This document shows positions 23,601 through 45,981 of a DNA stretch of 64,000 nucleotides, in pieces. This stretch comes from Plumapathes pennacea. Taxonomy: Eukaryota > Cnidaria > Anthozoa > Antipatharia > Myriopathidae. The DNA lies in contig OZ038464.1 of assembly GCA_964036295.1 (NCBI GenBank), forward strand, positions 27,172,508-27,236,507, given 5' to 3'. A model generated the notes under the pieces. The model was not told where the DNA came from and searched no databases. It saw nothing but the letters and a program-made list of their open reading frames with translations. The position numbers and the translations under genes were made by a program. The stretch's first letter is position 1. Each line of letters opens with the position of its first letter.

Positions 23601-26600
23601 CTGTGTCCAAACCAGGTGCAGATACCGCAGTAACCTCTGTTGCCACTGCAGCACCAAATGTTCAGAGAGCATTGGCTGAACCTGCTAAGACACCCTCTAC
23701 TGTTGCTGGAGCTTCAGTTAAAATCCCTCATACGTCTCTACAGTCAACTTCAAAGCTGAGTACTACTTCGCAGGCCTCGAGCTTAATTGCTGTTTCTGCA
23801 GGAAAGCAGCAAGCCAAAGCAGCCCCCAAAACTGTGGCTTCTCTTTCGTCGATCACTGTCACCTCAGTTTCAAAGGTTCCAGTGACAGCTGCTGTTCCAG
23901 TCTTGTCAACAGGTAGCACGGCTGCCTTCACCAGAACTGTTACCCGCCCAATAATACTTGGCTCATCAGGAAAGAGTAACAGCAGACAGAGCACTTCAGC
24001 AAGAGGAAAGGCTAAGGCAGCGGCAAGCGCCACCTCAAAAGTTGATGCAAGATCTGTGACTGCCACTGCCACTGCTTCAAGACTCAGTTCTGCATCCTCA
24101 GGACCTGCTGCTGTGAGGACAACAGCAACTGTTTCTTCATCAATGCTTACCTCACACAGTAGCAGTGCATTTGTACAACAGAGACCAAACCTGCCAGCTT
24201 CTGTTCCAGTGTCTTTCATGCCAGCTCCAAACAAAGCGTCTGTCTCCTCTCATGGTGCTGTCCCGCCACATCATGGTGTGGTTCCCATGAATCCCGCACA
24301 ATCGCTGGCCATGGCTTCTAGTGCTGCAGCAATGACGCCGGTCTATCAAAGTCCAACAATGGCGTCATTCCAACAGCCTTTAACACACAGAGGCCTGACT
24401 TCAGCAATACCTGTTTATGCCGCTCCAACAGCCAGTGTGTACGGACACCAACAGCAGCAGCATGTTACAAATGTCAGTCAGCCGCAAGCCAATGTGCTTG
24501 GGGGCTCAGTCCACGGAAAGCAGCTGCCTACGTCAGCGAGTGCTTTTACGCAGGGCCAGACGTCGGCAACAGTGCCACAGGGGACAGGCGTGGCAGCAGC
24601 AGCAGCAGCGGCATCTCAGACACAAGGTGCTGTTGTGCCAGGAGTCCTTGTCCAGGGTGCTGGTGGGAGTCAGCTATTCCAGATGAACTTTCACAATCTT
24701 GACATGGGGCAGTTTAAGGGATATCAGCTACAAGGAACTCTTTATCAACACCCATTTGCTGGCAATGCAATGGCTGTTATGAACACTGGACCCAAGGGAG
24801 GTTATGGTAATGTTCCAGCAAATCAGCCGAGCTACGCCAGTCCATACATGTTTGGAACTCTGCTCATGCAGCAGACAACTTCACAAGCAACTACTGGAAC
24901 AACTAGCGTGACTACAGCAACCGCTGTGTCTGTCACGCCAGGAGCAACCACCTATTTTAACCAGAATGCTGCGATTGCTGCGGCATTCGAATCGTTTGTG
25001 CCCATTGCGCCGGCTGCAGTACCGGGACCTACACGCTACTCACAATCACTGGCTCACCTTGCAAGCGCATACGGGCAGTTTGCTCCCGGCACTCTTGTTC
25101 GAGGTAGCAATCCCATGCAGTTCCCAAGCATGCAGGTAGGGAACTACCCGACTAATCCCATGACAGCCCCTGTTCTGACGGTGCCTGAGTACAGTTTCAA
25201 GTATCCTGTAAACGCAGTGAAGCAAACGACATATGGACCCGCTGCAGCCACTACGACTCCGACGACCGCTGCCAAGTGTCACGTGCCAACCACTGTAGTA
25301 GCGGCCGTACCTTACGTCGCATTTGGGCAGATGGCCGGGCCGAGGTTACCCATTGCGCTCAATTTTACCCCACCTGGACCGCTCACGAGCTCTCAAGGCA
25401 CTCCCGGTGGCGGAATCACTGTCTGCGGTGAAGCGAGTCTGGCAACGGTTGCGCACCCGCAATACACAAGTACTGGGAATGTTGAAGCTAAGACTAGCGA
25501 TGCTAACACGTCTTCAGGCGTCACTGCTACTATCAGCAGCTCAACGTCTGGGTTAGCTGGTGGTGCGACGAGCGCGTTCACGACTTTTCAAGCGCAGCCC
25601 AAGATAGCTGGTGCGTCGCTACAGAGTTCCAGTTTGCAACCGGCACAGACAGTTTCCAGTGTCCCCGTCACCACTGCATCGGCCACGGAAAACCAGAGAA
25701 CTGCCTCCACGACAGCGTCCAGTGGAAATTCACTGTCAAGTACGTCCACCACCAGTTCATCAGCATCGGAGACTTGGAAAACAAGAAGCTCCTGTATGTT
25801 ACGGGATTCTTTTTCAGGCAGTGGATCTGTGATGTCGACTACTTCCAGCTGTACGCAGCCAACACACTCAGTGAAGAATTCAGGGCAAGTTTTGGAAGAT
25901 TCAGTGAAAGCAGTGACGCCCTCCAAAAAACAAACTGCACCAAATCAGCCACAGTCTGTGTTTCATAGTCCTCCCAAATCTGTCTGCTCTCCATTGAACA
26001 CCATGTCTCAGAGTTACATCGCGTCGAGGGAAACGCCAACAAGCGCTTCCTCGCCGACTAGTCACACTCAGAATGAATCTTGCCCGAAAGCTGGGTCTCC
26101 GGCTGTCTGTTCTGGTGGTGGTCTAAAGAGGCCTTTCCTTAATGATAACTCCCAGCAACATGGAAATGAAGGAACGAAAAGGACTAAATACGAGCCTAAG
26201 GAAGGAAACTACTACGAAACGAACCCTCTTTTGGGACTCAAGAGATCGTGCGAGGCAATCGAGGTATACTGCGAGTCTGATGCGGATAAAACTAAGGACA
26301 ATGAATCGAAAGAAACGAGCGAAAAAAACTGTGACGGGAAAGAGGCCTGTGACAAGAAGTTGGATGGAGCCGAGGATGAGTTCAGTTCAGGCAAAGACTC
26401 CAGCAAAGCTACAGGTAACGTCCATTACTATGAAGCACGAGTCAGTCTGCTATACTGTCAGTACAGTACTGTAGAAACACGCGTGAGTTTGCGAGAAAGG
26501 TGTGGAGAAGCACAACGCCGGCTGCAGAGCACTTCTACAGTACACGCTTTATCAAGTGTTGTGCACGAATTTCCAAGTACATGTACTTTTATAATTCCGT

Positions 26601-27668
26601 TGACAAGCTCTTATTTCTTTTATTTCTTTTATGTTATTTCTGTACTAGGAAACAGGTCCAAACTTTTGCAGTGAATCATTTTAACGGCTGTAACGGAACA
26701 GCGAACGGAGTTCATTGTTTTTTCCTTCCTTAGGGTTCAGTGATCCTGAAACCAACGCTTCTTTCAGCCACGCTGCTCCTGCTCCTCCTCCTCCTCCAAT
26801 CTCTGACTCAGCAGAACCTAGTGCTCTTTACAATGGACGGACAGTGCGAGTCAAGGAATCAGGTAAGGAAGTGTCTGAAAGTATACATTGCCTCAGAGAG
26901 GTTTCATTCGTTCTCCTGCAGACTGTGGCTAAATTTCCACTCCCTAAAGCACTAAAATACAAATTCTCTCAACCACTCAAGAAGAAGATGTATGAGTGAC
27001 GTACTAAGAATTGAGAGCCGGATCAGTTGCTCGCAAAGTAGAAACACGTTTGATCTTTTTCTGTGTTCGCCATGTTTCGCTGTCCAAATTAATTAGAAAC
27101 GCAGAAACAATTAACATTGCAGTAGAATGTACATGTACTCAGACTCAGATAATTTATTTAAGTGGTCGTGCCTTTTGGTTTCATTTGAAAGCTCAGGAGT
27201 TGTTAGTTTAGTGAGTCGAATCAAATTCGCAGGCCGTTTCATCACCAACGACTTGTCTGAGATAAGCAGAATGACACCGCGCGGCAGAGCGGACACATAC
27301 AACTGTTCAGGTTAGGTGGTCGCTTTACCCTTTTAATTTTACCCGAGGCCTACTCTACCAGCTCACCTCAGATGCTTTACCTATCACAGTTTCTGAAGCG
27401 CCAGCGCCAACACCAAAGCTGGATCCCCGTCTCCCTTCGAAAACTGCCCCCATCCTCCCGCCGGCGTTCCAACTTCCAGCGTTCCTTGGCGAGACGGCCG
27501 TGCCCCAGACCCGGCCTCACTTTGACATCGGTGACATTGTGTGGGCCCAGGCGCGTGGACTTCCCTCGTGGCCTGGCAAGATCGTGGATGAGACTGAAGT
27601 TGGCAAGGGTCGCCCTGACGACGGCAAGGTAAGGCGGACGCTCTGTTTTCTCTGACTGATTTACACTT

Positions 27669-27701
<33 letters not shown>

Positions 27702-28312
27702 TCGCGTTATAACGTAGACCAGTGGATAAAGATGAAGTTATGACGACGTTCATGCGTGAAATCATTTTAATACTGGAGCTGTTTTGACTCTTGAATTTTA
27801 TTGTGACGGCCATGTTGGATGTGTGACGTTATGGCTGCCATGTTTGGGTGAACTTTACCAGAAGATTGCTCGTTAGCTTTTGCTGTAAATGACTCCAACG
27901 TGGCCATAGTGTCTTATTATCTGGAATCTCCAGAGATAGTAACTCTTTGCAGTTTGGTTGCAGTAGCTTTGCGTTGAGCTATCGTAATGCTTGCATTTTT
28001 CAGAAATGGGTGATGTGGTTTGGCGACAACACGTTCAGTCAAGTGGAGGTTGATCGACTGAAGACGCTTACTGAAGGCCTACGAACACTGGACGACAAAG
28101 CGAGGAAGAAAAAGTATAGGTACTACACTACAAAAGAGAATCACACTACACTGCAATAAAACACTACATCCCCTACAGTGCACTACACTTGCAATTTTCT
28201 TAAACCTACAGTTATGTAACACGATTGACAAGAAGCCATTAGAACTTTTTGCCCCACCGTGATATAAAGTGAACAGCCATTGAACAGGCCAGGCTGGCCT
28301 GTGTCGGGATTT

Positions 28313-28343
<31 letters not shown>

Positions 28344-28941
28344 CGTTGTTGTAGTTGTTGTTGCTTTTAAACGTAATTTTATTTCTTGTTTAGGGCAAAG
28401 AAAGCACGGATAAGTTTGGAGCAGGCGATCAGCGAGGCTTTAGAAGCTCTAGATGTGGTAAAGTGATGTTCATGTACTGTGTATATCATGACAATGAAAG
28501 TGACCTTCGCTGTTATGAAGCAACGTAAACACTTGGAACTTCCAGAAAGGATAGCCCGGAAAAAAATCCAGGCTTCAAAGGGAATTAAACCCGGGCTATC
28601 CCTGCAACTGCTTAAGCTGCTTCTTAACTGCAAAGGTCACTCTCGTTGTCCTTTCTTGTCTGCAGTTCACATATAGGTGTTTATGATATATAAATCATCA
28701 TCTCGGTTGTAATCTGTTGAGCTTGTAAAGCCACATCTCACGTGTTCTTGTTCTCTTTATCTTTTAGAGAGAAAAACTAAGGGCGAGACAAGGTATGTTT
28801 TGTCGTCATCATAAACATCAACACTACCATATCAGTGTCGTCGTCATCAAAATCTAAATCAAGCACTTGCGCCACAAACCTGAGTTTATAATTTTGGTTT
28901 CAGCGTCTAAGGGAAAAACAAAGAAGAAGCGCGTCAGATGA
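20608..28941 (+). CDS. MBD5: MBD5/6-type protein with MBD and PWWP domains, complete, nine exons
   Basis: MBD5/6 proteins are chromatin factors that bind the BAP1 deubiquitinase complex (PR-DUB). Exons are 20608-20720, 21833-22167, 23295-26414, 26734-26862, 27390-27628, 28004-28119, 28394-28457, 28768-28792 and 28904-28941, totalling 4179 bases and 1392 residues. The MBD (about residues 15-75) contains GWTRILENDVVLYIS and [20 protein letters not shown], the signature of MBD5/6 rather than MBD1-4. The 3.1-kb exon 3 encodes a low-complexity Ser/Thr/Ala/Gln-rich region, then an acidic-basic stretch. The C-terminus has a PWWP domain (FDIGDIVWAQARGLPSWPGK, then KWVMWFGDNTFSQVE) and LKTLTEGL, as in human MBD5. 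The tail is basic. Vertebrate MBD6 lacks the PWWP, so this keeps the MBD5 layout. It is probably pro-orthologous to both. A poly-T tract lies after exon 5. Confidence 0.93.
21655..21745. mobile_element. Fragment of MITE family B
   Basis: CACCTTTTAATTCCTGAGTG, ATACAAACTATATCAACCAT and AGTAGTGAGAACTGAATTGA are recognisable end words of family B. Only one end remains. It is intronic in MBD5/6. Confidence 0.45.
26935..27030. mobile_element. Fragment of MITE family B
   Basis: ACAAATTCTCTCAACCACTC and AGAAGATGTATGAGTGACGT match one end of family B. It is intronic in MBD5/6, after exon 4. Confidence 0.45.
27670..27700. repeat. Poly-T tract of 31 T
   Basis: An uninterrupted T run on the coding strand of the MBD5/6 intron after exon 5, about 40 bases downstream of the donor at 27629. 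Confidence 0.9.
28310..28366. repeat. (GTT)n microsatellite
   Basis: About 18 units of GTT, the last few interrupted by GTC and GTA. It ends roughly 30 bases before the acceptor of the MBD5/6 exon at 28394. Confidence 0.9.
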
Positions 28942-30900
28942 TGACTCTGAACGCCGCAGACCACGAAATCAGCGGGCTCTCCGCGAGGAACCCGACACAG
29001 GAGAGGACATTCTTTGCATCACGTGACGCCGAAAAAGACGCTCTTGCAAGTAGGCACTATACGTTCTGCAGAGAGTTCCTTTAGATCTGAGGAAGTTACT
29101 CTAATCTAGGCCAAACAAACTAAGCAGGTTGTAGATATTTCTGCCTAGTTCTAGATATTTCTGCCTAGTTCTAGCTCTTATTTTATAATTACTGGTTTCA
29201 TACAGTTTTACTACAGTCAAGTCTCGTATTCCTATTACATAAACTTTAGTCCTCGAGCAAACACTGAGAGAGCTGCATTTTAGGTAGGGTTTTCATTTCG
29301 ACAAAAATTGTAAAAAGTACCTTAAAAAGGCAACAGGTAGCCCGTAGTTTTGCTGGCTACTGCGCATGAGTGCGGGAAAACTGTCGCTTATTGGTCTGTT
29401 GCTTCAAACCCAAAATATCAGTGCGTTTCAAGGAAGGGCGTCTCCGTAATGGGGTGAATACACTTGAAGAAACCTAATAATGGCGGTTTAGAGTACAAGC
29501 ATTTACAATGTGTAAGAAAGAGGACATTTTTGCTCTTGAACATACGACAATTGCGAATTTTGCAGCAGAACAAAAAAAAGTGGAGTTGGGAACGGTTTTT
29601 AATTTCTCTTGCCTTGAATCGCAATTGGTCTCGATGTCGACTAGCAAACCTGTCTTCCGTAAATAAATTCTAAACCGCTGATTTGTTTTTCTGTGCATTA
29701 CTCGAAGCTATGGCCGTCGTTGTTTATCGAATTCCACGTGAAATAGTCAAGAAGGGGTATTTTTCTAAATTAATCCATTGTATATAGTTTGTAAACAACA
29801 GGCCGCTTCTAAAAATCAAGCTGTGTAAATTCAACTCAACAATGAAGCTGTGACATGTCGACAGAAATGGGCTCTCTGTTCAACTCACGAGTGTGATCAC
29901 CTTGGATTTTCTCCTTCAATACAGCCGTTTTTGGATGACTGTCGAAAGTAATTGTGTGATTGCTTTGGTTTTGCGTTTGCTTCGCTTTCGGATTGGTCCA
30001 CACGAGTTTGTCAGCATGCTCAGCAATCAGAGACAAAACCAAAACCAAAACCAAACACTTCTCACGCAAGCAATGGCGTGTGCTCGCACTGCTGATTGGA
30101 AAGTAAAACCAAACGCAAGACCAAACGCGAATTACTTTGGTTTCCAATTGGCTGAACTGTTTTCTCTCAGTCTCTGTGACTGGCCTGTGTGATTACTTTG
30201 GGTTTGGTTTTCGACAGTCATCCGGAAACGGCTCTATCTCCTTTAGATGCGCATAGAACAGTTGAGAGAACTGCTTTGCGTTACAATGGATTGCTAGTAC
30301 TTGTGAGAACTAGTTGTAATGAAACTTCATCGGCGTGAACCTTTGTTAAATCAACTAAAAGTCGATGTAGGAAAGCTAAACGCCCACATCAACTTTTAGT
30401 TGATTTATCATAGCTTTCTCGGATAAAAGTTGATTTAACAGTCACTTCTCACTCCTACATCATCCCATACATTTTCTTCTCTTAATGTAAGGAACATTAT
30501 TATTAAACGAAGGAGGTGTATGTTTTCTCTTTAAACACCTGCATCAACGTTTCGCTTTATTATATGGGAAATGTTGATCTATAATATGATAATAAAGTGC
30601 TGCATCTGATGTATTCTGGTGATTTTCTGATAAATGATGATGTGGTAATGACGATAATAATAATAATGACGACGATGATGATGATGATGACAATGACATC
30701 ATGACGACCACGATAAAGTCCAGTGAGCTTTTTCAGCAAAATGCACAGGTATGAGGACAATTTCGTTGAATGGAACATCAACCTGTATAATGAAAGAGAA
30801 AAGTCCAGTATTAAAACTTTAATAAAATTAGGCTCATTTGTTTGAAAAGTGCGATGTGTTAATTGATGATTTGCTGTTGTTAGCGACCTGCTGGATAAAA
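28942..30900. other. MBD5/6 3' flank with fold-back and simple repeats
   Basis: This is non-coding as far as I can see. After the MBD5/6 stop comes its 3'UTR. A fold-back element occupies 29923-30233. At 30345-30435 the words TAAATCAACTAAAAGTCGAT and ATCAACTTTTAGTTGATTTA form an inverted repeat. A GAT/AAT trinucleotide tract lies at about 30648-30695. Confidence 0.5.
29923..30233. mobile_element. Fold-back MITE family C, copy 1
   Basis: The terminal inverted repeats AGCCGTTTTTGGATGACTGT CGAAA and TTTTCGACAGTCATCC..ACGGCT bound about 311 bp rich in GATTGG, CCAAT and ACCAAAAC words. There is no coding capacity. Related copies are at 63537-63850 and, more diverged, at 49841-50098. Confidence 0.85.
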
Positions 30901-30929
30901 TATCACACATATTATATCAAAACCTTCGC

Positions 30930-31905
30930 TAGACTCCCAGGAACAGTTTCTAAAGGTTTCGTGCAATTCTGAGATTAGGCCGAAAATGGCCAATTTTGAG
31001 CAAAAATTGAAATCTCTTGAAACTTTCAGGAAACCTTCCTGGGACTACAACGAGACTCTCTAAAGATTTGTTATATCTATCTTCAGCCGTTGACGAGATA
31101 TAGCAACACAACCACTTAGAACTTTAGTAAAATTGGGTTCCTTTATTTGAAAAGTGCGATGTGCCAATTGATGATTTGATCTTAATACTAGCGACCTGCT
31201 GGATAAAATATCAATCATATTTGTATGAAAACCTTCGCTAGACTCCCAGGAACATTTCCTGAAAGTTTCACGCGATTCTGAGATTAGACCGAAAACGGCC
31301 ATTTTTTGAAAAAATACTAAGGCTATAGTATATAGTCCATGATTTTTGCCAAAAATGGCCGGTTTTGAGCAAAAATTTAAATCTCTTGAAACTTTCAGGA
31401 AACCTTCCTGGGACTATAACGAGACTTTTTCTAAAGATTTGTTATATCTATCTTCAGCCGTTGACGAGATATAGCAACACAACCACTTAGAACTTTAGTA
31501 AAGTTGGACTCCTTTGTTTGAAAAGTACGATGTGTCATATGATGATTTGCTGTTATTACTAGGGACCTGCTGAATAAAAAGTCACATATTATATCAAAAC
31601 CTCCGCTAGACTCCTAGGAACATTTCCTGAAAGTTTCACGCGACTCTGAGATTAGGCCGACAATGGCAATTTTTTTTAAAAAATGCTAAGGCTATAGTCC
31701 ATGATTTTTGCCAAAAATGGCCGATTTTGAGCAAAAATTTAAATCTCTTGAAACTTTCCGGAAACCTTCCTGGGTCTATAACTAGACTTTTGACGCTACA
31801 CATTTGCTTTATCTATCTTCAGCCGTTGACAATATATTGCAACACAACCACTTAAAACTTTAGTAAAAAGTGCGATGTGCCAATTCATGACTTGATCTAA
31901 TTCCT
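30930..31905 (-). repeat. Satellite block, about three diverged units, opposite orientation to the core array
   Basis: Units of about 365 bp are anchored by ATCTTCAGCCGTTGACGAGA near 31080 and 31452, with a variant near 31818. Read on the minus strand they match the core array at 31906-33790, including TTTCCTGAAAGTTTC, TATAGCCTTAGCATTTTTT and the GCTATATCTCG..AACGG words. Each unit also carries GAAACTTTCAGGAAAC, so units are internally inverted. Confidence 0.8.
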
Positions 31906-33790
31906 GGGACTATGCCGACAAAGCTTGCATAGTTTTTGTAAACTTTTAGCGCGCGCGTCGTGAGAAATTACAGCAAATCATGCACTAATTAATTCATCAC
32001 ACCTTTCGAGTTAAGCTGCTATATCTCGGCAACGGATGAAGATAGATAAAGCAAATGTATTGCAAAAGTCTTGTTAGAGTCCAAGGAAGGTTTCCTGAAA
32101 GTTTCAAGTGTTTTCAACTTTTGGCCAAAATCGGCAAAAAACCCTGTGCTATAGCCTTAGTATTTTGTCAAAATTCCAACATTTTTCGACCATCTCAGAA
32201 TCGCATGAAACTTTCAGGAAACGTTGCTGGGACTATGCCGACAAAGTTTGCATAGTTTTTGTAAACTTTTAGCGCGCGAGAAATTACAGCAAATTACAGC
32301 AAATCATGCACTAATAAATTCATCACACCTTTCGAGTTAAGCTGCTATATCTCGGCAACGGATGAAGATAGATAAAGCAAATGTATTGCAAAAAGTCTTG
32401 TTATAGTCCAAGGAAGGTTTCCTGAAAGTTTCAAGTGTTTTCAACTTTTGGCCAAAATCGGCAAAAAACCCTTGTGATATAGACTTAGTATTTTGTCAAA
32501 ATTCCAACATTTTTCGACCATCTCAGAATCGCATGAAACTTTCAGGAAACGTTGCTGGGACTATGCCGACAACCTTTGCATAGTTTTTGTAAACTTTTAG
32601 CGCGCGAGAAATTACAGCAAATTACAGCAAATCATGCACTAATAAATTCATCACACCTTTCGAGTTAAGCTGCTATATCTCGGCAACGGATGAAGATAGA
32701 TAAAGCAAATGTATTGCAAAAAGTCTTGTTATAGTCCAAGGAAGGTTTCCTGAAAGTTTCAAGAGTTTTCAATTTTTGGCCAAAATCGGCAAAAAACCCT
32801 GTGCTATAGCCTTACTATTTTGTCAAAATTCCAACATTTTTCGACCATCTCAGAATCGCATGAAACTTTCAGGAAACGTTGTTGGGACTATGCCGACAAA
32901 GTTTGCATAGTTTTTGTAAACTTTTAGCGCGCGCGTCGTGAGAAATTACAGCAAATTACAGCAAATCATACACTAATTAATTCATCACAACTTTCGAGTT
33001 AAGCTGCTATATCTCGGCAACGGATGAAGATAGATAAAGCAAATGTATTGCAAAAAGTCTTGTTATAGTCCAAGGAAGGTTTCCTGAAAGTTTCAAGAGT
33101 TTTCAATTTTTGGCCAAAATCGGCAAAAAACCCTGTGCTATAGCCTTACTATTTTGTCAAAATTCCAACATTTTTCGACCATCTCAGAATCGCATGAAAC
33201 TTTCAGGAAACGTTGCTGGGACTATGCCGACAACCTTTGCATAGTTTTTGTAAACTTTTAGCGCGCGAGTCGTGAGAAATTACAGCAAATTACATCAAAT
33301 CATGCACTAATTAATTCATCACACCTTTCGAGTTAAGCTGCTATATCTCGGCAACGGATGAAGATAGATAAAGCAAATGTATTGCAAAAAGTCTTGTTAT
33401 AGTCCAGGAAGGTTTCCTGAAAGTTTCAAGAGTTTTCAACTTTTGGCCAAAATCGGCAAAAAACCCTGTGCTATAGCCTTAGTATTTTGTCAAAATTCCA
33501 ACATTTTTCGACCATCTCAGAATTGCATGAAACTTTCAGGAAACGTTGTTGGGACTATGCCGACAACGTTTGCATAGTTTTTGTAAACTTTTAGCGCGCG
33601 TGTCGTGAGAAATTACAGCAAATTATATCAAATCATGCACTAATTAATTCATCACACCTTTCGAGTTAAGCTGCTATATCTCGGCAACGGATGAAGATAG
33701 ATAAAGCAAATGTATTGCAAAAAGTCTTGTTATAGTCCAAGGAAGGTTTCCTGAAAGTTTCAAGAGTTTTCAACTTTTGGCCAAAATCGG
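31906..33790 (+). repeat. Core satellite array, about 330-bp units, nearly six copies
   Basis: The word GGGACTATGCC recurs at 31906, 32229, 32557, 32884, 33218 and 33551, spacing 323-334 bp. Each unit holds GTAAACTTTTAGCGCGCG, GCTGCTATATCTCGGCAACG, TCCAAGGAAGGTTTCCTGAA and later CATGAAACTTTCAGGAAACG. The last two are near reverse complements, so the unit folds on itself. Copies differ by few substitutions. A 66-residue frame recurs in some copies (32055-32255, 33377-33577) and is broken in others, so I do not call it coding. Confidence 0.9.
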
Positions 33791-34470
33791 CCTATTACTT
33801 CAGCTATTGACAATATATAGCAACACAACCACTTAGAACTTTAGTGAAATTGGACTCCTTTGTTTGAAAAGTACGATGTGCCAATTGATGATTTGCTGTT
33901 ATTACTAAGGATCTGCTGAATAAAATATCACACATATTATATCGAAACCTTCGCTAGACCCTTAGGAACATTTCTTGAAAGTTTCATGCGATTCTGAGAT
34001 TAAGCCGAAAATGGCCATTTTTTTAAAAAAATGATAAGGCTATAGTCCATGATTTTTGCCAGAAATGGCCGATTCTGAGCAAAAATTTAAATCTCTTGAA
34101 ATTTTCAGGAAACCTTCCTGGGATTATAACGAGACTTTTTGCTAAAGATATGCTTTATCTATCTTCAGCCGTTGACAATATATTGCAGCACAACCACTTA
34201 AAACTTTAGTAAAACGTGCGATGTGCCAATTGATGATTTGATCTTAATACTAGCAACCCGCTGGATAAAATATCAATCATATTTGTATGAAAACCTTCGC
34301 TAGACTCCCGGGGACATTTCCTGAAAGTTTCACGCGATTCTGAGATTAGGCCAAAAATGGCCAATTTTTGGAAAAAATGCTAAGGCTATAGTCCATGATT
34401 TTTGCCAAAAGTGGCCGATTTTGAGCAAAAATTTATATCTCTTGAAACTTTCAGGAAACTTTCCAGGGAG
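33791..34470 (-). repeat. Satellite block, about two diverged units, inverted again
   Basis: Starting abruptly after CAAAATCGGCC at about 33791, the array returns to the orientation of 30930-31905, with TTCAGCTATTGACAATATAT, CAACACAACCACTTAGAACT and ATCTTCAGCCGTTGACAATA. The core array therefore sits between two blocks facing the other way. Confidence 0.8.
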
Positions 34471-35377
34471 TACAATGACACGTTATACCTTTAGAAAGCG
34501 AGAAAAGTTGTTGACAATAGTTCGAGCAAATCGAACAAAACCTAGTTTTATTGCGTGTCCTCCACCCCCTTCCCCCCCTCGCTTTGCCGTCAATTTGTTA
34601 ATTTGCGCATGCGTGGGCACGCTCGTGTGTGCATGTGCGTGTGATTGTGAGAGTGGGAATAGTATTCATGAAAAGACCACTTTTCTTTTTCCAAACCTGG
34701 CTTTATTCGAAATAAGCGAAGTACACATTTAATTATGTACAAAATAAGTGCCATTATAATACAGGAATGAATTTCGTAAATTATTTGTCATAATTTTGAT
34801 TGACATCGCTAAAGCATTATGACAACCGAACGTTGGTTGACGTTTCACGCGTTACCTTTCGTTGCAGCTGAAACGTTGCAACGAAAAAGCAGTGAAATCC
34901 TCAGTTAACCAGAATTCACAATAAATACAAGTATCTATGTAACATGATCCGTACACAGAGAAAGAGTCACCAAATTCGTAACATGGCTTCCTCAATCACC
35001 TACAGTGAGGCTTAAACTCAAGCTGAACCTGAAGGTAAGACCACTGAAATGGAAGTCCTCAATGAGTGTATTTAAATAGCTAAGTTGAATACACGCTTCA
35101 CAATTTACATTCATACATAACTTACAAAACGCACGTGGAACTATATTCTGCAACCGTGTGCGTAAGCTCGGGTTTTAGCATTTTACATACTTCTTCTTCG
35201 ATATATTTTTGGTATATTGTGTTCGGTTCTTCTTTTAAGCAGTGTATCATTGGCCATTCACGCTGAACGACAGAAATTTCTTAACCCAGCTCTACATCCA
35301 GCTAGCAAACCAGTGCCGAAAGTATGTACCAATCCACAAAAGATCTCACCTGGGAAAGCAGAAGAACAATAAAAACG

Positions 35378-35383
35378 TTTATT
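35378..35383 (-). terminator. Likely polyadenylation signal of the His-rich gene
   Basis: AATAAA on the minus strand, about 350 bases beyond the stop codon at 35732. A second one lies near 34690. Which is used cannot be told from sequence. Confidence 0.35.
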
Positions 35384-35457
35384 AGAACAAACCAGTTCAG
35401 TTCGTAAGAGAACATATCAGGTGTTTTAAAAGGTATAAAGTGAAATATGACAAACGA

Positions 35458-35615
35458 CTGAGCCTTTTACTCCCAAGCTCAAAATGCAGATTCTCTTAGC
35501 TTTAAAAAAGGAAATGTATGAGTGATGTAATGAGAACCTATAGTTTAATCAGCTTTCATCTGAACATAGTATCAATAGCCAAATTCCCCTTACTGTATGA
35601 CATAACTCTTGTGAG
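35458..35615. mobile_element. Diverged MITE family B copy
   Basis: CTTTTACTCCCAAGCTCAAA is the terminal repeat. ATGTATGAGTGATGTAATGAGAA and CTTACTGTATGACATAACTC are internal family words, arranged as the reverse complement of the 12705 copy. The far end is not clear. Confidence 0.6.
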
Positions 35616-35731
35616 AGACATTTCTGCAAATACCACCACCACCACCACCACCACAATCACCATCAAACAACAACAGCAAGAACAACAACAGGACAGCCAT
35701 GGCAGAGTAATACCCACCAGACCTCTTTGTT

Positions 35732-45981
<10,250 letters not shown>

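Larger units (their letters stand above)
34471..35731. other. Right flank of the satellite and 3'UTR of the His-rich gene
   Basis: I see no coding exon. On the minus strand AATAAA occurs at 35378-35383, about 350 bases after the stop codon of the gene above, and again near 34690. A (CAC)n tract occupies about 35630-35655 and a diverged MITE family B piece about 35458-35615. Confidence 0.45.

Noticed and set aside
32055..33577. Repeated 66-residue frame in the satellite units
   Set aside because: The frame survives in two units but is broken in others and has no start context or domain. I treat it as a by-product of the repeat.
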